From an uncultured Eubacteriales bacterium (lineage in GTDB: Bacteria; Bacillota; Clostridia; Oscillospirales; Acutalibacteraceae): a DNA stretch of 5,936 bases. Below are positions 1 through 5,936 of the stretch, piece after piece; the stretch's first letter is position 1, and each line of letters begins with the position of its first letter. The stretch is from NCBI GenBank assembly GCA_934667575.1, contig CAKUME010000080.1, positions 1 to 5,936 of the forward strand, in the 5' to 3' direction. The notes below the pieces were generated by a model that saw nothing but the letters and a program-made list of their open reading frames with translations, was not told the DNA's origin and searched no databases. Position numbers and translations under genes: made by a program.

Positions 1-812
1 CCGAAGAAGCGGTGAAAAACGCGGGCCTGACCATGGATCAGGTGGAATCGATCGGCATCGGCGCGCCCGGCGCGGTGGACCCCAACGCCAAGGTGATCCA
101 GTTTGCCAACAATCTGGACTTTCACTTTGCTCCGGTTGGCGAGCTCATGCAAAAGCTCACCGGCAAGGAGATCTACATTGAAAACGACGCCAACGCGGCA
201 GCCTACGGCGAAGCGGTTGCGGGCGCGGCCAAGGGCACGACCGATTCCGTGACCATCACGCTGGGCACCGGCGTGGGCGGCGGCGTGATCATTGGCGGAA
301 AGGTGTTTTCCGGCTTTAACCACTTTGGCACCGAGCTCGGCCACACGGTGATCGTGAAAAACGGCCGTCACTGCTCCTGCGGCCGCGACGGCTGCTGGGA
401 GGCCTATGCGTCGGCCAGCGCGCTGATCTATCAGACCAAAATCGCCATGGTGAACCATCCGGAATCCGTGATGTGGGAGATCGTGAACGGCGACATTCAT
501 GCGGTCAACGGCCGCACGGCGTTTGACGCGATGCGCAAAAACGATGCCGCCGGCACCCAGGTGGTGGATGAATACATCGACTATGTGGCGTGCGGCGTGG
601 CGAACATGATCAACATTTTCCAGCCGCAGGTGCTCTGCATTGGCGGCGGCATTTCGCACGAGGGCGAGCGCCTGCTTGCGCCGATCCGCAAAGTGGTGGA
701 GGAAACCACCTACGGCCGCTTCTCCAGCGAACAAACCAAGGTGGTCGCAGCCAAGCTGGGCAACGACGCCGGCATCATTGGCGCGGCGTTCCTGGGCCGT
801 TCCATGAAGTAA
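1..812 (+). CDS. glcK: ROK family glucokinase, 5'-truncated by the window edge
   Basis: This is the 3' part of a cytoplasmic sugar kinase that phosphorylates glucose to glucose-6-phosphate with ATP. The frame is open from base 3 (codons for E-E-A-V-K-N), so the GTG at 12 is an internal valine and the true start lies outside the window. About 269 residues are visible. ROK glucokinases are usually 310-320 residues, so roughly 45-50 are missing, including the N-terminal phosphate-binding DxGGT motif. Visible motifs are GIGAPGAVDP (54-83), ENDANAAAYGEA with the catalytic Asp codon at 186-188, and the glycine-rich LGTGVGGGVIIGG. Next comes GTELGHTVI followed by CSCGRDGCWE, the ROK zinc site; the His and three Cys have the standard spacing of 10, 2 and 5. 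The C-terminal LGNDAGIIGAAFLG is also typical. The family is certain. Glucose as substrate is inferred from similarity to Bacillota GlcK; another ROK hexokinase is possible, but a ROK repressor is unlikely. A terminator follows the gene. Confidence 0.9.
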   Translation, partial: EEAVKNAGLTMDQVESIGIGAPGAVDPNAKVIQFANNLDFHFAPVGELMQKLTGKEIYIENDANAAAYGEAVAGAAKGTTDSVTITLGTGVGGGVIIGGKVFSGFNHFGTELGHTVIVKNGRHCSCGRDGCWEAYASASALIYQTKIAMVNHPESVMWEIVNGDIHAVNGRTAFDAMRKNDAAGTQVVDEYIDYVACGVANMINIFQPQVLCIGGGISHEGERLLAPIRKVVEETTYGRFSSEQTKVVAAKLGNDAGIIGAAFLGRSMK

Positions 813-830
813 TTTTTCACGACGAACCGC

Positions 831-880
831 AAAGGCTGCCGCAGAGCGCATTCGCACCGTTCTGCCGCAGTCTTTTTGTT
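831..880 (+). terminator. Rho-independent terminator after the glucokinase gene
   Basis: A long hairpin is followed directly by a U-tract. The arms are 834-848 and 858-872. They pair at 14 of 15 positions, with two G-U pairs (835/871 and 846/860) and one C-C mismatch (840/866). The loop is 849-857. Three A residues at 831-833 can extend the stem by pairing with the first three T residues of the tract at 873-877. The repeat CTGCCGCAG occurs in both arms (836-844 and 862-870) because it is nearly self-complementary. The hairpin starts 18 bases after the glucokinase stop codon. The T-rich side is downstream on the + strand only, so it should act mainly on rightward transcription. Confidence 0.88.
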
Positions 881-898
881 CCGGTTCCATTTTCCCCC

Positions 899-905
899 AA
901 GGAGG
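899..905 (+). promoter_or_regulatory. murB ribosome binding site
   Basis: AAGGAGG is a near-perfect Shine-Dalgarno sequence. It lies 8 bases before the ATG at 914, 5 before an in-frame TTG at 911 and 11 before a second ATG at 917. The spacing favours 914. I found no convincing sigma-70 promoter between the terminator and this site. Confidence 0.85.
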
Positions 906-913
906 AAGTTTTG

Positions 914-1840
914 ATGATGAATCCGTCTGTTTGCGCCGCCGTGGCGGCGGCCGCCCGCAGCGCGGGCTGCACGGTGCGCGAGTGCGAGCCGCTTGCGCTA
1001 CACACCACGTTCCGCATTGGCGGTCCGGCGCAGCTGTGGATCGAAGCCGGGTCGGCGGAGGGGCTGCGCGCAGTGCGGGCGGCCTGCCGCGAAGCGGGCG
1101 CGCCCTGCTTTTTGCTCGGCAATGGTTCCAACCTGCTTGCGGCCGATTCCGGGTTTGGCGGCGTTGTGCTGCATTTGACCGCGCCGGAGTTCTGTGGCCT
1201 TTCGCAGTCGGGCGACGAAATTACGGCGGGCGCGGGGCTGCGGCTGAGCGCGGCAACGGCATTTGCGCGCGACCGGGGTCTGGGCGGGCTGGAATTTGCT
1301 CACGGAATACCCGGCTCGGTGGGCGGCGCCGTATACATGAACGCCGGCGCCTATGGCGGTGAGCTGCGCGATGTGCTCGTTTCGTGCACGGTGCTCACGG
1401 CGGCGGGCGAAATTTGCGAGCTGCCCGCTCGGGCGCTCGCGCTGGGCTACCGGCACAGCGCGCTGATGGAAAACGGCGCGGCCGTGCTCGCGGCTCGACT
1501 GCGGCTGCATCCGGATGACCCCGACGCCATTGCCGCACGCATGGCCGACTATCTGGGCCGCCGCAAAGCAAAGCAGCCGCTCGAATATCCCAGCGCGGGC
1601 AGTGTGTTCAAGCGCCCCGAAGGGCATTTTGCAGGCGCGCTGATCGAGCAGTGCGGCCTCAAGGGCTGCACGGTGGGCGGCGCACAGGTGAGCGAAAAGC
1701 ACGCGGGTTTTATCGTCAATCGCGGCGGCGCCACGGCGCACGACGTGCGCGCGCTGGTCGCGCACATTCAGGAAACGGTGCTGCGCGAAACCGGTGTGGT
1801 GCTCGAATGCGAAATTCGCACGCTCGGTGCGGATGACTAA
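914..1840 (+). CDS. murB: UDP-N-acetylenolpyruvoylglucosamine reductase (MurB)
   Basis: MurB is a cytoplasmic FAD enzyme. It reduces UDP-GlcNAc-enolpyruvate to UDP-MurNAc with NADPH, the second committed step of peptidoglycan precursor synthesis. The 308-residue product fits the shorter type II MurB of Bacillota. The N-terminal FAD-binding domain shows HTTFRIGGPA (30-39), LGNGSNLL (68-75) and GIPGSVGGAVYMNAGAYG (131-148). YRHS is at 179-182. The C-terminal MurB domain has KQPLEYPSAGSVFKRP (220-235), where Ser230 corresponds to the catalytic proton-donor serine, then GGAQVSEKHAGFIVN (255-269). Glu300 in LECEIR matches the conserved catalytic glutamate near the C terminus. The frame is open well upstream of 914, but the family N terminus and the ribosome binding site at 899-905 set the start. 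The ATG at 917 and the TTG at 911 are alternatives. It is the first gene after a terminator and lies 36 bases before rapZ with no terminator between them. Confidence 0.96.
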   Translation: MMNPSVCAAVAAAARSAGCTVRECEPLALHTTFRIGGPAQLWIEAGSAEGLRAVRAACREAGAPCFLLGNGSNLLAADSGFGGVVLHLTAPEFCGLSQSGDEITAGAGLRLSAATAFARDRGLGGLEFAHGIPGSVGGAVYMNAGAYGGELRDVLVSCTVLTAAGEICELPARALALGYRHSALMENGAAVLAARLRLHPDDPDAIAARMADYLGRRKAKQPLEYPSAGSVFKRPEGHFAGALIEQCGLKGCTVGGAQVSEKHAGFIVNRGGATAHDVRALVAHIQETVLRETGVVLECEIRTLGADD

Positions 1841-1861
1841 CCCGCCGCTGCATTGCTGCAA

Positions 1862-1869
1862 AAAGGAGG
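1862..1869 (+). promoter_or_regulatory. rapZ ribosome binding site
   Basis: AAAGGAGG lies 7 bases before the ATG at 1877. It selects that start over an in-frame TTG at 1853, which would add eight residues and leave the Shine-Dalgarno sequence inside the gene. Confidence 0.85.
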
Positions 1870-1876
1870 GACTTTC

Positions 1877-2731
1877 ATGGAATTCTTAATTGTGACCGGC
1901 ATTTCGGGCGCAGGCAAAACGCAGGCGGCGCATGCGCTCGAGGATATCGGCTTTTATTGCGTTGACAACATTCCGCCGTCGCTGCTCGGCGCGTTCTACG
2001 ATATTTGTGCGCGTGCCAAGGAGCCGGATTACCGCGTGGCGGTCATTATCGATGTGCGCAGCGGCGACGATTTTGACGTGCTGCTCGATGCGCTGCGCCG
2101 ATTGGGCGACGATCAGCCCTACCGCATCCTGTTTTTGGACGCGTCCGACGACGTGCTGCTGCGCCGCTATCGCTTCACGCGGCGGCGGCACCCGCTGCTG
2201 GATGCGGCCGGCGGCTCGCTCGGCGGCGCCATTGCGATGGAGCGCGTCCGTTTGGGGCCGCTCAAGGAGCGCGCCGACTATCTGATCGACACCACCTTTC
2301 TCTCCAATATGCAGCTCAAGGAGCGCATTGCCAAGCTGTTTCTCGAAAATTCCGCCAACGCGCTGGCCATTCAATGCATGTCGTTCGGGTACAAATACGG
2401 CGTGCCCACCGAGGCGGATCTGATGTTTGACGTGCGGTGCCTGCCCAATCCCTATTATGTGGATGAGCTGCGCGGGCAAACCGGGCTCGATGCACCGGTG
2501 TACGACTATGTGATGAAATGGGAGCAGACGATCGGCTTTCGCGACCGGTTATTTGATCTGGTGGACTATCTGCTGCCGCTTTACTGCAACGAGGGTAAAA
2601 GCGCGCTGGTGATCGCCATTGGCTGCACCGGCGGACATCACCGCTCCGTTGCGCTCACACAGGCGCTCTATGACCATTTGCTCCGCCACGGTCAGCGCGT
2701 TTCGGTCATGCACCGGGATATTGAAAAATAA
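1877..2731 (+). CDS. rapZ: RapZ/YvcJ P-loop nucleotide-binding protein (RNase adapter family)
   Basis: In Escherichia coli RapZ senses glucosamine-6-phosphate and guides RNase E to the small RNA GlmZ, which tunes glmS and amino-sugar supply. The Bacillus homologue YvcJ binds and hydrolyses nucleotides, and its wider role is less clear. The 284-residue product has the usual family length. The N-terminal kinase-like domain opens with Walker A GISGAGKT (8-15), followed by ALEDIGFYCVDNIPPSLL (20-37), the RRRHPLL segment (102-108) and DTTFLSNMQLKERI (138-151). The C-terminal domain has SFGYKYGVPTEADLMFDV (169-186), RCLPNPYY (187-194) and the conserved GCTGGHHRSV (249-258), close to the metabolite-binding region of the E. 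coli protein. The chain ends MHRDIEK and lacks the last basic residues of the E. coli tail, which contribute to RNA binding. It follows murB closely and precedes whiA, but the usual yvcK between them is missing. The family call is firm; an RNase-adapter function in this organism is inference. Confidence 0.95.
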   Translation: MEFLIVTGISGAGKTQAAHALEDIGFYCVDNIPPSLLGAFYDICARAKEPDYRVAVIIDVRSGDDFDVLLDALRRLGDDQPYRILFLDASDDVLLRRYRFTRRRHPLLDAAGGSLGGAIAMERVRLGPLKERADYLIDTTFLSNMQLKERIAKLFLENSANALAIQCMSFGYKYGVPTEADLMFDVRCLPNPYYVDELRGQTGLDAPVYDYVMKWEQTIGFRDRLFDLVDYLLPLYCNEGKSALVIAIGCTGGHHRSVALTQALYDHLLRHGQRVSVMHRDIEK

Positions 2732-2735
2732 CGCG

Positions 2736-2766
2736 CCGCCCGTTTTGAGCCGCGGGGCGGAAAACG
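2736..2766 (+). other. Two overlapping weak inverted repeats in the rapZ-whiA gap
   Basis: CCGCCC (2736-2741) can pair with GGGCGG (2755-2760), and CGTTTT (2741-2746) can pair with AAAACG (2761-2766). Each is six base pairs with a 13-14 base loop. They share bases, so only one can form at a time. No U-tract follows on the + strand, so this is not an intrinsic terminator for the operon. The rest of the 72-base gap shows no clear promoter. The structure may be chance in GC-rich DNA. Confidence 0.3.
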
Positions 2767-2788
2767 TCGAAATTGCAATACAAAGGAA

Positions 2789-2796
2789 AAGGAGGG
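2789..2796 (+). promoter_or_regulatory. whiA ribosome binding site, supporting a TTG start
   Basis: AAGGAGGG lies about 8 bases before TTG 2804. There is no ATG at the expected place. The codons after the TTG give SFSSEVKKEL, which matches the conserved WhiA N terminus, so the ribosome binding site and the family signature agree on the TTG. Confidence 0.85.
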
Positions 2797-2803
2797 CGGC
2801 GAA

Positions 2804-3748
2804 TTGTCGTTTTCATCCGAAGTAAAAAAAGAACTGAGCGCGGTCACGCCGCCGCCCTGCTGCCGCCGCGCAGAAGCTTATGCGCTGTTTTTATACGGTC
2901 ACCGGTTCGACGGCGCGCAGATCACGCTGCAAACCGAAAGCCGCGCCGCGGCGCAAACGGCGGCCACCCTTCTAGCCGCCGAAACCGGCGTGTTCGTGGA
3001 GGTGCGCACCCCGCTCTCGCAGCGCAGCCGGGTTTGCACCGTTGCGCCCGAGCCGGGCAGCAATGCGGCCATTTTGCGCCATTTTGGCCATGCGCCCACC
3101 GATGTGGCGCGGCGCGTGCGGTTTGGCAATTTGCAGAATCCCTGCTGTGCGGCGGCGTTTTTGCGCGGCGCATTTTTGGCGTGCGGCACGGTGAGCGATC
3201 CCGCGCGCAGCTATCATCTGGAGTTCGCCGCGCCCACCCCGGCCCTGGCCGATGCGATCGCGCTGGTGCTGGAGCAGGCGGCGAGGCTGCACCCCGGCAC
3301 ATCGGAACGCAGCGGCGCGCATCTGATCTATTTTAAGGGCTGGGCGGAAATTGCGGGGCTGCTCATGCGGCTGGGTGCGCCGCGCAGCGCCGATGCCGTG
3401 CAGCAGGCGCGCGCGCAAAAGGAACTGCGCCGCAACGCGAACCGCCGCACCAACTTTGACACCGCAAACATCGACAAAACCGTGTCGGCCGCGGCGGCGC
3501 AAACCGAAGCCATTCTGCGGCTGCGCCGCTCCCCGCAGTGGCCGCTGCTGCCCGACGAGCTGCGGGCGCTGGCGGAGCTGCGGCTGGCGCATCCGGAATA
3601 TTCGCTGCGCGAGCTGGGCGAAGCGCTGAGCCCGCCGGTGAGCCGAAGCGGCGTGAACCATCGGCTGGCGCGGCTCGCCGCGCTGGCCGATCGCGCGCCC
3701 GACACGCCAAAGTCCCGGCCCGAATCCACGGCCGACAGAAAGGAGTGA
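2804..3748 (+). CDS. whiA: DNA-binding protein WhiA (cell division/sporulation factor)
   Basis: WhiA is a DNA-binding protein. In Streptomyces it activates sporulation-septation genes together with WhiB. In Bacillus it affects cell division and chromosome segregation. The 314-residue product begins (M)SFSSEVKKEL from a TTG codon. It has the paired-cysteine CCRRAEAYAL segment (19-28) and a LAGLIDADG-like core, FLRGAFLACGTVSDP (119-133), followed by YHLEF (137-141). In the repeat LRGAFLACG (120-128) both acidic positions of the homing-endonuclease motif are replaced (Leu125 and Cys127), so nuclease activity is not expected, as is usual for WhiA. YFKGWAEIAGLLMRLGA (176-192) and NFDTANIDKTV (217-227) lead to the C-terminal helix-turn-helix, LPDELRALAELRLAHPEY (249-266) and SPPVSRSGVNHRL (276-288). 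The last 17 or so residues are charged, proline-containing and probably disordered. It is 72 bases after rapZ and 6 bases before dnaE, whose ribosome binding site it contains. Confidence 0.95.
   Translation: MSFSSEVKKELSAVTPPPCCRRAEAYALFLYGHRFDGAQITLQTESRAAAQTAATLLAAETGVFVEVRTPLSQRSRVCTVAPEPGSNAAILRHFGHAPTDVARRVRFGNLQNPCCAAAFLRGAFLACGTVSDPARSYHLEFAAPTPALADAIALVLEQAARLHPGTSERSGAHLIYFKGWAEIAGLLMRLGAPRSADAVQQARAQKELRRNANRRTNFDTANIDKTVSAAAAQTEAILRLRRSPQWPLLPDELRALAELRLAHPEYSLRELGEALSPPVSRSGVNHRLARLAALADRAPDTPKSRPESTADRKE
3739..3745 (+). promoter_or_regulatory. dnaE ribosome binding site inside the whiA 3' end
   Basis: AAAGGAG occupies the last whiA sense codons and abuts its TGA stop (3746-3748). 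It lies 9 bases before the dnaE ATG at 3755. A ribosome terminating on whiA would cover this site, which suggests translational coupling. The coupling is inferred from position only. Confidence 0.8.
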
Positions 3749-3754
3749 TTTGCC

Positions 3755-5936
3755 ATGGGTTTTGTTCACCTGCATGTGCACAGCGAATACAGCCTGCTCG
3801 ACGGCGCCTGCCGCATCAAGCAGCTGGCGCAGCGCGCGGCCGACTTGGGCCAGACGGCCTGCGCGATCACCGACCACGGCGTGATGTATGGCGCAGTGGA
3901 TTTTTATAAGGCCGCCAAGGCCGTGGGCGTGAAGCCGATCATCGGCTGCGAGGTCTATGTGGCCCCCAATTCGCGATTTGACCGCACCGGCGGGCTCAGC
4001 GACGAGCGCTACCACCTGGTGCTGCTGTGTGAAAACAACACCGGCTACCGCAATCTGTGCGCGATGGTGTCGCGCGCGTGGACCGAGGGCTTTTATGTGA
4101 AGCCGCGTGTGGACTACGAGCTGCTGCGCGAATACCACGAAGGGCTGATCGCGCTGTCGGCGTGCCTGGCGGGGCAGATTCCCCGCGCGCTGATGCGCCG
4201 CGATTACGACGATGCGCGCCGCACCGCGCTCGAGCTGGAATCCATTTTTGGCAAGGATCACTTTTATCTCGAATTGCAGGATCACACGCTGCCCGACCAG
4301 CGCATGATCAACCCCGATATCATCCGCCTGTCGGACGACACCGGCATTCCGCTCGTGGTCACCAACGACGCGCACTATTTAACGCGCGAAGACAGCAAAA
4401 TGCACCACATTCTCATTTGTATTCAAACGAACCACACGGTGAACGACGACGACACCATGGAATTCGGCTCGGATGAATTCTATCTGAAAAGCGAAGCCGA
4501 AATGCGCGCGCTGTTTCCCGCCCGCCCCGATGCCGCCGACAACACGGTGAAAATTGCCGAGCGCTGCAATGTGGAATTTGAATTCGGCAAAACCAAGCTT
4601 CCGCATTTTGATGTGCCGAACAACGAAGATCATGCCGTTTATTTCCGCCGCCAGTGCATGGAGGGGCTGCACCGCCGCTATGGCGCAAATCCGCCCGAAG
4701 CCTATGTGAAGCGGCTCGAGTATGAGCTGGCCACGATCGAGCGCATGGGCTACATCGACTATTACCTCATCGTGCACGACTTTGTGCACTACGCGCAAAG
4801 CGTGGGCATTCCGGTGGGGCCGGGGCGCGGCTCGGGCGCAGGCAGCATTGCCGCCTACTGCATTGGGATTACCGCCATTGACCCGATGAAATACGACCTG
4901 CTGTTCGAGCGTTTTTTGAACCCCGAGCGCGTGAGCATGCCTGATTTTGATATCGACTTCTGCTACGAGCGGCGGCAGGAGGTCATCGATTATGTGGTGC
5001 GCAAATACGGCGCCGACCATGTGGCGCAAATTGTCACGTTCGGCACCATGGCGGCGCGCGGCGCCATTCGCGATGTGGCGCGCGCCATGGCCATTCCCTA
5101 CGCCCGTGCCGACGCCGTGGCCAAGCTGGTGCCGATGGAGCTGAAAATGACGCTCGACAAGGCGCTCGAAATGTCGGCCGAGCTGCGCGGCATGGTGGAA
5201 ACCGATCCCGACATCCGCGCGCTGATGGACATGGCGCGCAAGGTGGAGGGCATGCCGCGCCATGCATCGCGCCACGCGGCGGGCGTAGTGATCACCGAAA
5301 ACCCCGTGATGAGCTATGTGCCGCTCGCCAAAAACGACGAAGCCGTGGTCACGCAATACACCATGACCACGCTCGAGGAGCTGGGGCTGCTCAAAATGGA
5401 CTTTTTGGGGCTGCGCACGCTCACGGTGATTCACGATGCGGAGCAGATGATCCGGCGCCGCGAGCCGGACTTTCGCGTGGATCACATTTCCACCGAAGAC
5501 CCCGACACCTACCGCATGCTCGCCGCCGGCCAAACCGAAGGCGTGTTTCAGTTTGAATCGGCGGGCATGCGCAGCGTGCTGATGCAGCTGGGCCCGGAGA
5601 GCCTTGAAGACCTGATCGCCGTGATCTCGCTCTACCGCCCCGGCCCCATGGAATCTATTCCGCGCTATATCCGCAACCGCCACAACCCGGAGCTGGTCAC
5701 CTATCTGCACCCCATGCTTGAGCCGATTCTCAAAGTGACCTACGGCTGCATGGTATATCAGGAGCAGATCATGCAGATTTTCCGCAGCTTGGCGGGCTAC
5801 ACGCTCGGCCGCGCCGACATTGTGCGCCGCGCAATGGCCAAAAAGAAAAAGGACGTGATGGAGCGCGAACGACAGATTTTTGTAAACGGTCTCACCGACG
5901 AAAACGGCAATGTGATCGTTGAGGGCTGCCTCAAGC
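3755..5936 (+). CDS. dnaE: DNA polymerase III alpha subunit (DnaE), 3'-truncated by the window edge
   Basis: DnaE is the catalytic subunit of a bacterial C-family replicase. The frame stays open for 727 codons to the window edge. Family members have about 1,100-1,200 residues, so the rest of the fingers and the duplex-, clamp- and tau-binding C-terminal regions lie beyond. The N-terminal PHP domain keeps its metal-site motifs: HLHVHSEYS (5-13), TDHG with Asp40 and His41, GCEVYV with Glu66, His87, SACLAG with Cys137, and NDAH with Asp205 and His207. The polymerase core has GPGRGSGAGSIAAYCIG (355-371), PDFDIDF (396-402) with catalytic aspartates, FGTMAARGAIRDV (429-441) and RHASRHAAGVVI (502-513). 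KMDFLGLRTL carries the third catalytic aspartate, Asp549. These are followed by GVFQFES (596-602), YRPGPM (627-632), YGCMVYQEQIMQI (663-675) and the KKKK segment before the edge. PolC is excluded because there is no inserted DEDD exonuclease or N-terminal OB domain. The start at 3755 is set by the ribosome binding site and the FVHLHVHS N terminus. Confidence 0.97.
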   Translation, partial: MGFVHLHVHSEYSLLDGACRIKQLAQRAADLGQTACAITDHGVMYGAVDFYKAAKAVGVKPIIGCEVYVAPNSRFDRTGGLSDERYHLVLLCENNTGYRNLCAMVSRAWTEGFYVKPRVDYELLREYHEGLIALSACLAGQIPRALMRRDYDDARRTALELESIFGKDHFYLELQDHTLPDQRMINPDIIRLSDDTGIPLVVTNDAHYLTREDSKMHHILICIQTNHTVNDDDTMEFGSDEFYLKSEAEMRALFPARPDAADNTVKIAERCNVEFEFGKTKLPHFDVPNNEDHAVYFRRQCMEGLHRRYGANPPEAYVKRLEYELATIERMGYIDYYLIVHDFVHYAQSVGIPVGPGRGSGAGSIAAYCIGITAIDPMKYDLLFERFLNPERVSMPDFDIDFCYERRQEVIDYVVRKYGADHVAQIVTFGTMAARGAIRDVARAMAIPYARADAVAKLVPMELKMTLDKALEMSAELRGMVETDPDIRALMDMARKVEGMPRHASRHAAGVVITENPVMSYVPLAKNDEAVVTQYTMTTLEELGLLKMDFLGLRTLTVIHDAEQMIRRREPDFRVDHISTEDPDTYRMLAAGQTEGVFQFESAGMRSVLMQLGPESLEDLIAVISLYRPGPMESIPRYIRNRHNPELVTYLHPMLEPILKVTYGCMVYQEQIMQIFRSLAGYTLGRADIVRRAMAKKKKDVMERERQIFVNGLTDENGNVIVEGCLK

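Noticed and set aside
12..14. GTG as a start codon for the glucokinase
   Set aside because: The frame is open upstream to the window edge, no ribosome binding site precedes the GTG, and the N-terminal phosphate-binding motif of ROK kinases would be missing.
590..913. In-frame upstream extension of murB overlapping the glucokinase gene
   Set aside because: The extra residues are Arg/His-rich and resemble no MurB N terminus. The extension crosses the terminator hairpin, while a strong ribosome binding site sits just before 914.
998..1861. Antisense open frame opposite murB, and a similar one opposite rapZ (1886-2479)
   Set aside because: These have the same GC-driven origin. They show low-complexity Arg/Ala/His translations, no ribosome binding sites and no family motifs.
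2736..2766. Intrinsic terminator between rapZ and whiA
   Set aside because: The stems are only six base pairs with long loops, and the downstream side is A-rich with no run of T on the + strand.
2745..2773. Promoter upstream of whiA, with TTGAGC as a -35 element
   Set aside because: At 17-base spacing the -10 position reads CGAAAT, a poor match to TATAAT, and no better pair is visible in the gap.
3161..3189. Homing endonuclease, suggested by the LAGLIDADG-like segment in the gene at 2804-3748
   Set aside because: The acidic residues of the motif are replaced and the whole chain, including the C-terminal helix-turn-helix, matches WhiA, in which this fold is retained without nuclease activity.
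2972..5710. Very long antisense open frames on the - strand (2972-4375 and 4379-5710), opposite whiA and dnaE
   Set aside because: They lie entirely opposite confidently identified genes. Their translations are rich in His, Arg and Ala with no recognisable motifs, and G/C-rich third codon positions on the + strand explain the lack of stop codons.

Overview
The window is a stretch of ordinary housekeeping chromosome from a GC-rich member of the Bacillota, most likely a Clostridia lineage (Oscillospirales-like, by inference). The pointers are a ROK-type glucokinase, a short MurB, a WhiA orthologue, a DnaE with a complete PHP domain, strong AGGAGG-type ribosome binding sites before every gene whose start is visible, and the gene order murB-rapZ-whiA-dnaE. 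Third codon positions are strongly G/C. All five genes are on the + strand and are tightly packed. I see no tRNA or rRNA gene, mobile element, CRISPR array, phage gene or origin.

Layout: (1) 1-812, the 3' part of a ROK glucokinase gene. (2) 813-913, a gap holding a strong intrinsic terminator (831-880) and then the murB ribosome binding site. (3) 914-1840, murB, a cell-wall precursor reductase. (4) 1877-2731, rapZ, a P-loop nucleotide-binding protein and RNase-adapter homologue. (5) 2732-2803, a 72-base gap with two weak, mutually exclusive hairpins. (6) 2804-3748, whiA, which starts at TTG. (7) 3755 to the window end, the first 727 codons of dnaE, the DNA polymerase III alpha subunit. Its reading frame is open to the edge of the window.

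The terminator separates the glucokinase gene from what looks like one murB-rapZ-whiA-dnaE transcription unit with gaps of 36, 72 and 6 bases. The unit joins peptidoglycan precursor synthesis (MurB), a probable regulator of amino-sugar or envelope metabolism (RapZ), a division and chromosome-segregation factor (WhiA) and the replicative polymerase (DnaE). It would therefore place wall growth, division and replication under shared transcription. The yvcK gene that usually lies between rapZ and whiA in Bacillota is absent here. The dnaE ribosome binding site runs into the whiA stop codon, which suggests translational coupling.

I looked for an undescribed system and did not find one. The points worth a second look are the missing yvcK, the whiA-dnaE junction, the complete PHP metal-site motifs of DnaE, the short RapZ C-terminal tail and the terminator upstream of murB.
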